Part shown: piece by piece, positions 18,760-26,523 of the stretch | Layout: each line of letters starts with the position of its first letter | Numbering within the stretch: the stretch's first letter is position 1 | DNA from: Verrucomicrobiota bacterium | GTDB taxonomy: Bacteria > Verrucomicrobiota > Verrucomicrobiia > Opitutales > Opitutaceae | NCBI GenBank assembly: GCA_023391285.1 | Contig: JAEWBF010000039.1 | Location: forward strand, 62,001 to 126,000 | DNA: 64,000 nt | Direction: 5' to 3' | Notes under the pieces: generated by a model | What the model was told of the DNA's origin: nothing | Seen by the model: only the letters and a program-made list of their open reading frames with translations | Databases searched by the model: none | Program-made: the position numbers and the translations under genes

Positions 18760-20163
18760 ATGGTGAAAGATCGTCAGGAAGGACTGCGTTGCTTGCACGG
18801 CGTTGCGATCGTGGTGACTTCGGCGTTGGTCTATGCCGGCTGGGTCGCGCTCATCGAACAGATGGGGTGGGTGAAGTTCGCGCAGTCCGCAAACGTGTCG
18901 CTCTATCTTCTCGGCGTGCTCGCGAGCACGCTGTGGATTACCTACGGGCTGAAAGGCTATCAAAGCCGGCTTGGCAACCTGGGTTGGATCGAGGCCTCGC
19001 GGATGGCGCGGCAGCAACTCGTGCGAATCATCGCGGTGTTGTTCACCATCGCGTTCGTCACGAAAGACACCGACGTGTCGCGGCTCTTCCTATCGAGCTA
19101 CATCGTTATCATGGCCTGCGTGCTCGTGGTCGCGAATCGATATTATCCGCGCCTCATCATCCGGAATTTCTTCCATCAATCGGTGATGCGCACGGTGCTG
19201 GTGGCGCCTCAAGACGACATCGAAGATCTCGCCGAGTGGATCCGTTCTCGCGAACACCTCGGGATCCAGGTGGTTGGTTGGGTGGGGCAGGGAGAGACGG
19301 ATCGCTGCTCCTTGCCGCGTCTCGGTTCACTCGCCGAGCTTCGGCGGGTGCTCGTCGAGCACGACATCTCGCAGGTGGTCGTGTCGCAATTTGCCCACAC
19401 ACCGCAACACGCGCGGGAAATTGCGCGGTGCGTCGAAGATGCGGGCTGCCGCGTTCGGTTCTATTCGAATAGTAGAAATTATTTCGGCGGCATGCCGATC
19501 CGGGTCGAGAGCGAGGGTGACTACACGTTTGTCCTGCTGACCTCGGAACCGCTCGAGAACCCGGCCAATCGCGCGCTGAAGCGCGCGCTCGACATCGCGG
19601 TTTCGTTGCCCGTCGTGCTCTTCGTGCTTCCGCCGTTGGTTTTGGTGGTGGCAGTGATGCAGCGACTGCAATCGCCGGGGCCGGTGTTCCACCGGCAATT
19701 CCGCTCCGGGTTGAACCGCCGCAAGTTCCTCATCTACAAGTTCCGGACGATGCACGTCAAAGGCTCGGCCGAGGCGATGTCGAAGCAAGCCCAGCGTCAC
19801 GACTCGAGGGTGTATGCCTTTGGTCGCTTCCTCCGCCGCAGCAGTCTCGATGAGGTGCCGCAGTTCATCAATGTTCTGCTCGGAGACATGAGCGTGAGCG
19901 GCCCGCGTCCGCACCTGCTCGAACACGACGAGCAGTTCGCCAAGGTCGTCAGTTCGTATTACACGCGACACTTCGTGAAGCCCGGAATCACGGGTCTGGC
20001 GCAGAGCAAGGGGTTTCGCGGTGAGATCTCGGAAGTCTCACTGCTCCACAAGCGCATCGGCTACGACATGTTTTACATCCGCCGATGGACGCTGCTCCTC
20101 GATCTGCAGATTCTTTTCGCCACCGTGCGTCAAATTTTCCTGCCGCCTCGAACCGCTTACTGA
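18760..20163 (+). CDS. Initiating polyprenyl-phosphate glycosyl-1-phosphate transferase (WbaP/WcaJ type)
   Basis: A 467-residue membrane enzyme. Four N-terminal spans (about residues 13-32, 45-65, 90-105, 112-130) and a Rossmann-like CoA_binding_3 region (~135-250) precede a fifth membrane segment near 275-300. The catalytic bacterial sugar transferase domain has KFRTMHVKG, RRSSLDEVPQFINVLLGDMS and VSGPRPHLLEHDE (~330-400), with the DE and RP motifs of the family. It moves a sugar-1-phosphate from a UDP-sugar to undecaprenyl phosphate and so starts glycan assembly. It is divergent from the big operon, with 228 bp between the two starts, and is followed by a terminator-like hairpin. Confidence 0.92.
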   Translation: MVKDRQEGLRCLHGVAIVVTSALVYAGWVALIEQMGWVKFAQSANVSLYLLGVLASTLWITYGLKGYQSRLGNLGWIEASRMARQQLVRIIAVLFTIAFVTKDTDVSRLFLSSYIVIMACVLVVANRYYPRLIIRNFFHQSVMRTVLVAPQDDIEDLAEWIRSREHLGIQVVGWVGQGETDRCSLPRLGSLAELRRVLVEHDISQVVVSQFAHTPQHAREIARCVEDAGCRVRFYSNSRNYFGGMPIRVESEGDYTFVLLTSEPLENPANRALKRALDIAVSLPVVLFVLPPLVLVVAVMQRLQSPGPVFHRQFRSGLNRRKFLIYKFRTMHVKGSAEAMSKQAQRHDSRVYAFGRFLRRSSLDEVPQFINVLLGDMSVSGPRPHLLEHDEQFAKVVSSYYTRHFVKPGITGLAQSKGFRGEISEVSLLHKRIGYDMFYIRRWTLLLDLQILFATVRQIFLPPRTAY

Positions 20164-20186
20164 CCATCTCTGTTCACATCTCAACC

Positions 20187-20233
20187 GCACCCCGCCCGCC
20201 GAAGCCGACTCTTCGCGGGTGGTGGTCGTTTTT
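20187..20233 (+). terminator. Probable rho-independent terminator after the glycosyl-1-phosphate transferase
   Basis: An imperfect GC-rich hairpin (left arm near CACCCCGCCCGCCGAAG, loop CCGACT, right arm CTTCGCGGGTGGTGG) is followed by five T residues at 20,229-20,233. It lies 24 bp after the stop codon of the transferase gene and would separate it from the response regulator. Confidence 0.55.
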
Positions 20234-20297
20234 GCGCGAACAAGGTGCTGGTAAACGGGTCAATGCGCGCGCCGGTCCCCCCCGTCCCTTCAAACTC

Positions 20298-21092
20298 GTG
20301 AAACTAGCTACCAACTCCAGCGCCAAGAGCGCCAAGCCAGGTTCGGTCGTTCGAGTCTATTCGAATGGCCCCGTCGGTCAGGCACCCGTTGCCGTCAAGT
20401 CCCGCATCTATGTCGTCGATGATCATCCGCTAATGCGGATGGGACTCCGCGCCATGATTAACGCGGAATCAGACATGGAAGTCTGCGGTGAAGCCGCGGA
20501 CGCCGCGACTGCAACTGCCGAGATCATGAAGATCAGACCGGATGTCGTGATCGCCGACATATCCCTGAAAGGCAATTCAGGCATCGAGCTCATCAAGAAC
20601 ATCAAGGCATTCGATCCCGGGATCGATGTTGTCGTGGTGTCGATGTATGACGAGTCGGTTTACGCCCTGCGCGTGCTGAAGGCGGGAGCGCGCGCCTATG
20701 TAATGAAGCAGGACGTGACGAGCCGCGTGCTCGATGCGATTCGCCGCGCGCGCAACGGTCAACTGTTCGTCAGCGAACGCGTCGCGACGCAGATGCTCAA
20801 CCGCTTTGTCGACGGCACCGATGACGGCTCGGCCGATTCCCCGGTCGCGAGTCTCAGCGATCGTGAATTGGAGATCGTCAATCTTATCGGCGACGGTCTG
20901 CCGACCCGGGAAATCGCGCAGAAGCTTTTTCTCAGCATCAAGACGGTCGAAACCCATCGCGTGCACATCAAGCGCAAGCTGAATCTCGCGAACGCCACAC
21001 AACTGGTGCAGTTCTGCGTGCGTTGGGTGGAAGAAAACAAAGCTGCGTCGGGCGCCGGCGAGCCGACGCCGCTCGAGCAGGCGGCGGGCTGA
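20298..21092 (+). CDS. Orphan two-component response regulator, NarL/LuxR (FixJ) type
   Basis: A 264-residue protein if the GTG at 20,298 (MKLATNSS) is used; there is no ATG before the receiver domain. The receiver starts SRIYVVDDHPLMRMGL (acidic pair D41-D42), with the phosphoacceptor Asp near residue 87 in VVIADIS, the switch residue in VVVSMYDES and Lys in KAGARAYVMKQD. The HTH domain, LSDRELEIVNLIGDGLPTRE...IAQKLFLSIKTVETHRVHIKRK, lies at ~195-250. About 34 polar residues precede the receiver. No histidine kinase is adjacent. Its target is unknown; it follows the glycosyl-1-phosphate transferase gene and may regulate surface polysaccharide. A clear terminator follows. Confidence 0.88.
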   Translation: MKLATNSSAKSAKPGSVVRVYSNGPVGQAPVAVKSRIYVVDDHPLMRMGLRAMINAESDMEVCGEAADAATATAEIMKIRPDVVIADISLKGNSGIELIKNIKAFDPGIDVVVVSMYDESVYALRVLKAGARAYVMKQDVTSRVLDAIRRARNGQLFVSERVATQMLNRFVDGTDDGSADSPVASLSDRELEIVNLIGDGLPTREIAQKLFLSIKTVETHRVHIKRKLNLANATQLVQFCVRWVEENKAASGAGEPTPLEQAAG

Positions 21093-21106
21093 GTTTCAAT
21101 CAACCG

Positions 21107-21142
21107 CCCGCACGGCTCACGCGAGTCGTGCGGGTTTTTTTT
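21107..21142 (+). terminator. Rho-independent terminator of the response regulator gene
   Basis: An 8-bp perfect stem (CCCGCACG / CGTGCGGG) with a 12-base loop at 21,107-21,134 is followed directly by eight T residues. The T tract runs into the stop codon of the convergent DUF5107-TPR gene (TTA at 21,141-21,143 on the plus strand). It is a strong terminator for plus-strand transcription. Confidence 0.85.
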
Positions 21143-24100
21143 ATACTCGACCGAACGTCGAGGTCATCAATTCGTGTGCGAGCGCGTGACTTGGATCACG
21201 CGTCAACACCGCCCGCAGGAGCCGGCGCGCGGTATTGCGCTCGCCGAGCCCGAGACACGCCTGTGCTTCCATGAACAACGCGGTCGTTCGCTGGCGCGCC
21301 GACAGGTCATCGTCGAAGAGCAGCATCGTCGGGAGCGATGTCGCGAAATAGTCGATACGCGCCGGCTTCTTTGCCAAAGCCCGGGCGAAGTCTCGCAGGT
21401 TGCGGAGCATCCGACGGGCGCGTTCAGGTCGGCCGAGCCGTTGCCAGGCGAGCGCAGTGGAAAGCGATGTTTCCGAAAACTCGCGTTCCTTCATTCCTTG
21501 GAAATCGCCTCGAAAGGTGGCGGCGCGCTGCCAATGCGAGCGGGCAGCGGTGCGATCCCCAAGCGCAGCGCAGGCGTCTCCGGCGGCGAGATGAACGGGG
21601 CTGGGATTCGCCAGCGGATGCCGAACTTCGCCCAGGTTTTCCGGCGGGTTCAAGGCCGCTTCGAAACGTGACCGCGCTTCCTGCGCGTCGCCGGCCGCCA
21701 GTGCAGCGCGGCCAAGGCCGAGTTGCGCGAAGGTATATTGCTCGAGCACCTGGCCTTCGCCGCCCTCCCATGGCTGAAAACGACGCGATTGCATCACTTC
21801 GAGCGCATCCGAGTGACGACCCGCCAAATTGAGCAACGCGCAGTATTCGATGGAGAGATCGTCGCGGAGAGACACCAGGTCGCGCCGCGCTTGCAGAGAC
21901 TTCAAACGGCGAGCGGGAGCGATGCCCATTCGCTTCCAGAGTTGATCGCGCTCGTAGTGGAGGCGCGCGTCGTCCGGATCGGCTCGAATTGCCCGTTCGT
22001 AAGCGGCGCGAGCGCGGGTGGGGGAGCGATGGATGTTGAAGTAACCAATTCCCAGGTTGCGCCAGACGACGGCGCAGTCCGGAGCGAGTCGGGCTGATTG
22101 CTCCCACAACGCCATCGCTTCGGCGTGGCGCCGTCGGTCGTAGAACAGGTTGCCGAGGTAGTAAGGCGCTCGAGCGTCGCGGGCGTTGGCGGCGATGGCT
22201 TCCTGGAGAATCCGAACCTCCTCGAGCCGCGCGGGGAAGCAATAATCGAGAGGGGCCTTTTGCGCGGCCTGCCGCTGTCGGTGGGCGGAGCGCTTGTCGC
22301 CGATTTGTGAATACAGCCAAGCCGAAGTGTAGGCGACGAGGGGGGCGGTGCCCGAGCCCGGCTCGGGCTTCGCGCCTTGCAGCAGCGCGAGAGCGTCTTC
22401 GAACAGGCCGGCTCGCGCGCAATCATGCGCCACGTCGAGCCGAGTTTGTGTGTCGCACCTGAGTTCGTCTCCGCGAAGGTAGCGGGTCCACGGGTCCAAC
22501 GGATCGAGCCGTCGATTCGTGTCCAAGGCCTCGTCCGCATCTCGAGTTGCACCAAGGCGTCGCAACACCACGGCCAGGAGCGAACGAGCGCGAAGATTGT
22601 CGGTGTTGAGCCGCAAAGCGCGTTCGAGATGTTCGCGCGCTTCGCACCACCGCTGGCGAGCCGCGTCGATTTCCGCCAGCACATGATGCGAGGGTCCCGC
22701 CCAGGCTTGATTCCAGGTTGCTTTGTAGAAGGCGTCGTAAGCTTCGTCGTGCCGGTCCAGATGGCGCAGGCAGATACCTAACTGATAAAGCGGTTCGCCG
22801 TCGTAAGGATTGGGATTCCACCGAGTGAGTCGTTCGATGCTGGCGCGAAGGTGCCGTTCGGCAGCGGCGAATTCTGCGCGACGAAGGTGCCAACGGCCCA
22901 ACGCGAGATGGCAACGAGCATCGCCGGGGTCGCGACGTAGCGCCTCGCGCCAATACGGATCCGGCATCCGTGTCGCGTGACGGTATTGCTCCAGGTGAAC
23001 GCCCACAAGGTAGAGTTCATCGTTGCTGGCGACTTGGCTTGGCTCGGGCGGCTCGGTGGCGGGCGGCGGCAGGGGAGTGGTTGGGGGAGTTCGTTCGACG
23101 TGGTGCAAAAGCTTGCGACCATTCTCGTCGGCGACTTCGACCGAAAGATCTGTGAAGCTGACTCGACGGAGCCGTTTCGTTTTCACGAGCAACGGCCGGT
23201 CGGGGGCGAGGTCTTCCTGCCACCGAGCAATTTCGCGACCGCGGGCGAAGAGTTTCACCGACGTGCGCGGACGACGCTGCGTGACGGCGATGCCGAGACA
23301 GAGGGTGCGTCCATCGCAGGTCAGGCTTACGGCGGCATCACGATTGGCCTGACGCGTCGGCCCGATTTCTCGATACGGATACCAGTATTGGCTCCACGTT
23401 TTTGTTTCGCCGGGTTGGAGGTAGGAGAAATCGGGCTGATTGTCTGTATAGACGCCGGCCATCAGCTCGATGTAAGGCGCGTATTCGCCCGTGGAGTTGG
23501 GCTCGGTGAGATTGCGATCCCACGCATATCCGAAGGGATGATTTCCCCAGGTCCACTGCTTCTTGCCTGGCGCGATGTGCCGGTTTGCAACGTGGAGGAG
23601 TCCCGCTGCGGCGCGATGATCATAACCGCCGAAGAAATCGTCGCGAGAGCCGAGCGCCATGTAGGACGTCGGGACGGGAATGTTCGCATACCACGCGAGA
23701 TTGTTGGCCGGAACCCCGGCGAGGGGCCGATAGCAGGCAGGTTGTTCCTCGGGTGGCACTCCCTCCCGGGCTCGTTTCCCGTAGTCGATGCCATAATAAC
23801 GGTCGGTGCAGTGTGGATACGCGCTGGTGGCACGTTTCGCGTGATCTGCGATCGAGGTCACATCGGGCGGAAAGAACGACTCGTAATACTCGTGGACGCG
23901 CGTCGCCGCGTTCGCCCACCAGAGAAAAGTCTGCACATCGGTGGTGCGGTTGTAAGCGCGCACCTTGATCTCGAGCACGGATTGACCCGGGCGGAGGCAG
24001 ATGCCGTGCATGCCTCTTAACCGAGAAAGCGGATCGTGGTCGCTGCACCAGACGGTGATCGCGCCGTCATCGGAGTGCTCGATCGCAACGCAAACCGGCA

Positions 24101-24497
24101 TGAACGTGGCAGGCCGGTGGTGTTGGGGCCAATTGAACTCGATGCCGCCGCTGGCCCACGGACCCGCGAGGCCGACCAAGGCAGGTTTGATCACCTCCTG
24201 CCGGTAGACCGCGTCGTAGTCGTTGGTCTTGTCGCGCAACACATGGATGCGTCCGCCGAGTTCCGGCAGGATCATCACGTAGAGATACTCGTTTTCGAGA
24301 TGCACGGCATCCCACGCGCGCGGCTGCGGCGCCTCGGCGATGCGATCGTAGAAGGGAAGCGGATACACGCGGCCGCTGCTGCCTTGATAGACGCGTTTCT
24401 CCAGGAACATGGGGTGCCGCGTCGGCGGCTGGGGTGACCAGGTGGGGAATGTTACCTTGTCGCGCCGAACTGCGACCGGGGTTTGGGCTTGGGACAT
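21141..24497 (-). CDS. DUF5107 domain protein with C-terminal TPR array
   Basis: A 1118-residue soluble protein with no signal peptide. The N-terminal half (about 1-470) carries a DUF5107-like region: residues such as LENEYLYVMILPELGGRIH, GGIEFNWPQHHR and NNLAWYANI resemble the beta-sandwich of galactose-mutarotase-like carbohydrate-binding proteins. From about residue 520 to the end there are many tetratricopeptide repeats (for example DPGDARCHLALGRWHL, ARAPYYLGNLFYDRRRHAEA, AVVWRNLGIGYFNI). Proteins of this type often sit beside AraC or LacI regulators and sugar-use genes. Here an AraC regulator is divergent, 56 bp away. A cytoplasmic role in carbohydrate metabolism is likely, but the reaction is unknown. 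The stop codon overlaps the terminator of the convergent gene. Confidence 0.8.
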   Translation of the reverse strand: MSQAQTPVAVRRDKVTFPTWSPQPPTRHPMFLEKRVYQGSSGRVYPLPFYDRIAEAPQPRAWDAVHLENEYLYVMILPELGGRIHVLRDKTNDYDAVYRQEVIKPALVGLAGPWASGGIEFNWPQHHRPATFMPVCVAIEHSDDGAITVWCSDHDPLSRLRGMHGICLRPGQSVLEIKVRAYNRTTDVQTFLWWANAATRVHEYYESFFPPDVTSIADHAKRATSAYPHCTDRYYGIDYGKRAREGVPPEEQPACYRPLAGVPANNLAWYANIPVPTSYMALGSRDDFFGGYDHRAAAGLLHVANRHIAPGKKQWTWGNHPFGYAWDRNLTEPNSTGEYAPYIELMAGVYTDNQPDFSYLQPGETKTWSQYWYPYREIGPTRQANRDAAVSLTCDGRTLCLGIAVTQRRPRTSVKLFARGREIARWQEDLAPDRPLLVKTKRLRRVSFTDLSVEVADENGRKLLHHVERTPPTTPLPPPATEPPEPSQVASNDELYLVGVHLEQYRHATRMPDPYWREALRRDPGDARCHLALGRWHLRRAEFAAAERHLRASIERLTRWNPNPYDGEPLYQLGICLRHLDRHDEAYDAFYKATWNQAWAGPSHHVLAEIDAARQRWCEAREHLERALRLNTDNLRARSLLAVVLRRLGATRDADEALDTNRRLDPLDPWTRYLRGDELRCDTQTRLDVAHDCARAGLFEDALALLQGAKPEPGSGTAPLVAYTSAWLYSQIGDKRSAHRQRQAAQKAPLDYCFPARLEEVRILQEAIAANARDARAPYYLGNLFYDRRRHAEAMALWEQSARLAPDCAVVWRNLGIGYFNIHRSPTRARAAYERAIRADPDDARLHYERDQLWKRMGIAPARRLKSLQARRDLVSLRDDLSIEYCALLNLAGRHSDALEVMQSRRFQPWEGGEGQVLEQYTFAQLGLGRAALAAGDAQEARSRFEAALNPPENLGEVRHPLANPSPVHLAAGDACAALGDRTAARSHWQRAATFRGDFQGMKEREFSETSLSTALAWQRLGRPERARRMLRNLRDFARALAKKPARIDYFATSLPTMLLFDDDLSARQRTTALFMEAQACLGLGERNTARRLLRAVLTRDPSHALAHELMTSTFGRV

Positions 24498-24553
24498 GCA
24501 CGCAACGATGCCAGATGTTCACGCATCGATCCATGAAGAGAACCCGGAAGAAC

Positions 24554-25438
24554 ATGCACAAAACAACGGAGGGTGTCGTTGGTTCGATCGTGAACGATCC
24601 CCCCGGCCAGCGTCACCGGGTGCGAACGTTGCGCGAACTTACTCGCGCGCGACGCGATCCGCTGGCTGCGGGCCTGATTCCTACGCGACTCGGGTGTTTT
24701 GAGCGCGCGGTAAATCACCGCGTCCGCCGGCCCGGTGGCCTGGAGCCGCTGGTGTTGCTCTGTCTGATGGGCGAGGGATGGGTCGACCAGAGCGGGCGGC
24801 GACGAAGATTGCGCGCGGGAGAGGCGGTCTGGGTCGATTGTCGCAAACCGCACGGCTACGGCTCGCAGCCGGAGCATCCTTGGACGATTGCGTGGGCGCA
24901 TTTTTCCGGGAGCCAACTGGCGGAATGGGAAAAGCGTCTGACGCGAGCGCGCCGGCGTCGTGCGTGGAAGACCGGAAATCTCGAACGTGCCCAAGCCGCT
25001 TTTGAGACGCTTTGGAATCATGTCGAGCAGGGCGCGGCCGATGCGCAAATCTCGATTGCCGGCGCCGCGTGGTTGTTGGAACTCGCGTCGAATTCGCGGG
25101 GGGAGCACAGGACGCAAGAGCAAGATCCTGTGGACACGATCGCGGAGGAACTTCGTCGCGACCCAGGCCGCGCGACCTCGTTAGAAGAGCTGGCGGGCGG
25201 AGCGGGCTATTCGGCCGGGCACTTGTCGGCGCGTTTCCGTGAGCGATGGGGTTGCCCGCCACATCGCTACCAAATTCGCCAGCGCATGCAGCGAGCGTGC
25301 ACGCTGCTGGAAACAACGTCGCTAAAGATCGCGGCGGTCGCGGCGGAAGTCGGCTACGACAATCCGTTCTATTTTTCCCGATTGTTCAGTCGCACGTTTG
25401 GGGTGAGTCCCCGGGTGTTTCGCGAGCGCGGTCGATAA
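24554..25438 (+). CDS. AraC-family transcriptional regulator
   Basis: A 294-residue regulator from the ATG at 24,554 (MHKTTEG), which has GGAAG just upstream; an ATG at 24,533 would add seven residues. The N-terminal cupin-like sensor includes GEGWVDQSGRRRRLRAGEAV and KPHGYGSQPEHPWTIAWAHFSG (about 75-135), typical of sugar-responsive AraC sensors. The C-terminal double helix-turn-helix (~195-290) contains LEELAGGAGYSAGHLSARFR and the family signature VAAEVGYDNPFYFSRLFSR...FGVSPRVFR. It is divergent from the DUF5107-TPR gene with only 56 bp between starts and very probably controls it in response to a sugar. Confidence 0.88.
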   Translation: MHKTTEGVVGSIVNDPPGQRHRVRTLRELTRARRDPLAAGLIPTRLGCFERAVNHRVRRPGGLEPLVLLCLMGEGWVDQSGRRRRLRAGEAVWVDCRKPHGYGSQPEHPWTIAWAHFSGSQLAEWEKRLTRARRRRAWKTGNLERAQAAFETLWNHVEQGAADAQISIAGAAWLLELASNSRGEHRTQEQDPVDTIAEELRRDPGRATSLEELAGGAGYSAGHLSARFRERWGCPPHRYQIRQRMQRACTLLETTSLKIAAVAAEVGYDNPFYFSRLFSRTFGVSPRVFRERGR

Positions 25439-25574
25439 CGCTACGCGCTACCCGGGCCCAGCTGAATTGGCCTGCAGGCGTTCCGGCTCCGCTCGTGTCG
25501 TTCACGAAGGCGGCGGGACGCTTGTGAGAAAGTTAAAAAAATCCGCAGGTTTGGCTTGCTTTAAATCATACTAA

Positions 25575-25590
25575 GTCAATCTACATTGAC
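25575..25590. promoter_or_regulatory. Inverted repeat directly before the Rrf2 start codon (probable operator)
   Basis: GTCAAT and ATTGAC form a perfect 6-bp inverted repeat with a CTAC spacer. The right arm ends at the base before the ATG. It sits in a locally AT-rich stretch (TTTAAATCATACTAA) that contrasts with the GC-rich surroundings and probably contains the promoter. Rrf2 regulators commonly repress their own operon through such sites; occupancy here would also block translation initiation. There is no Shine-Dalgarno sequence. Confidence 0.5.
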
Positions 25591-26193
25591 ATGAAACTTT
25601 CGAAGAAGGGCGAATATGCTCTCCGGTCCCTTATCAGCCTCGGTATTGCGGCCGAGGTGGGGCGAAAACTCGTTCAAGTTTCAGAACTGGCCGACAACGA
25701 GCAGCTTCCGGTCAAGTTTCTCGAGCAAATCATGCAATCGCTCAAAGAGGAGGGACTCGTGACGAGCGTGCGCGGCAAGTTTGGCGGTTATCGTCTGGCG
25801 AAGCCGGCTCGCGAGATCCCGATCGGACAGGTCGTGCGCCACATCGATGGGCCGTTGGCTCCGATCGGCTGTGTCTCTCAGACCGCTTATACCCCGTGCA
25901 CGTGCCCCGACGAAACGCACTGCGGGCTGCGCATGCTGATGCTCGATGTGCGCAACGCGATCGCGAACATCCTCGACCGTTACACGCTCGCGGACGTCGT
26001 CGAAATCACGCTGCGCAAGCTCCGCCGCGATAATCTTCCGCTTCCGTTCTCACCCGAAGCCGAGGCTGCGAATCACGTTCCTCACCGCGTGCCTGCTCGT
26101 TTCGCCCGGAAATTGGCCCAGCGCCACAAGCCGTCGCCGTTCACCGAGACAGACGGCGTGCTCCACCAAATTCTCGGTGATTACACCATTTGA
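25591..26193 (+). CDS. Rrf2-family transcriptional regulator (CymR/IscR-like), likely sulfur regulator
   Basis: A 200-residue Rrf2 protein. The winged helix is at the start (MKLSKKGEYALRSLISL; QIMQSLKEEGLVTSVRGKFGGYRLA, residues 44-70). Four cysteines follow in a short stretch (C94, C103, C105, C111, with H110), close in placement to the Fe-S ligands C92, C98, C104 and H107 of E. coli IscR, so an iron-sulfur or redox sensor is plausible; CymR proteins lack such a set. It is longer than the usual 135-165 residues because of a polar C-terminal tail. It heads the sulfate/cysteine gene cluster and overlaps a palindromic operator, so it probably represses this operon when sulfur is sufficient. Confidence 0.88.
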   Translation: MKLSKKGEYALRSLISLGIAAEVGRKLVQVSELADNEQLPVKFLEQIMQSLKEEGLVTSVRGKFGGYRLAKPAREIPIGQVVRHIDGPLAPIGCVSQTAYTPCTCPDETHCGLRMLMLDVRNAIANILDRYTLADVVEITLRKLRRDNLPLPFSPEAEAANHVPHRVPARFARKLAQRHKPSPFTETDGVLHQILGDYTI

Positions 26194-26205
26194 TTTCCGT
26201 CAGCC

Positions 26206-26400
26206 ATGCCCACCACCGCCTCTGAAACCAATCCAGGCTCCGCCGACGCACTACCCGAGTGGATCGCACTCGTGCGGGAGAAGGTCGAGGGCCTTCGTTA
26301 TGGGGTCGTGCAACTCGTCGTTCACGACGGTCGCGTGACGCAGATCGAACGCACCGAGAAAACTCGGCTGCCCACCGGGCGCGAAGCCCACGCCGAATAA
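26206..26400 (+). CDS. YezD-like small protein (DUF2292)
   Basis: A 64-residue protein starting 12 bp after the Rrf2 gene. The core WIALVREKVEGLRYGVVQLVVHDGRVTQIERTEK matches the short DUF2292/YezD family, whose members have one helix and a beta hairpin and typically lie in sulfate- or sulfonate-transport operons of many phyla. Its biochemical function is not established; guilt by association suggests a role in sulfur assimilation. There is no signal peptide or cysteine. The first ~15 residues are polar and variable. Confidence 0.8.
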   Translation: MPTTASETNPGSADALPEWIALVREKVEGLRYGVVQLVVHDGRVTQIERTEKTRLPTGREAHAE

Positions 26401-26523
26401 AGCTAATTTCCCTGCGTCGACCGGTTTCCGCCGGAGGCGTTTCAGCTAGTAAGTCCATTCATCATCCGGGATCGACGACCAGACGACTGGAGAGCTCCTG
26501 AAACTCACAAAACTCCGTCATCA
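26401..26523 (+). other. 123-bp gap between the YezD and porin genes, no assigned function
   Basis: The gap holds a small CCGG-loop-CCGG hairpin and a GGAGAGCTCC palindrome. I could not match it to a SAM, SAH or other sulfur-related riboswitch, and there is no T-rich terminator. A second promoter for the porin and transporter genes could lie here. Confidence 0.3.

Noticed and set aside
26401..26523. SAM or SAH riboswitch before the porin/sbp genes
   Set aside because: Hairpins are short and no known conserved aptamer strings were found.
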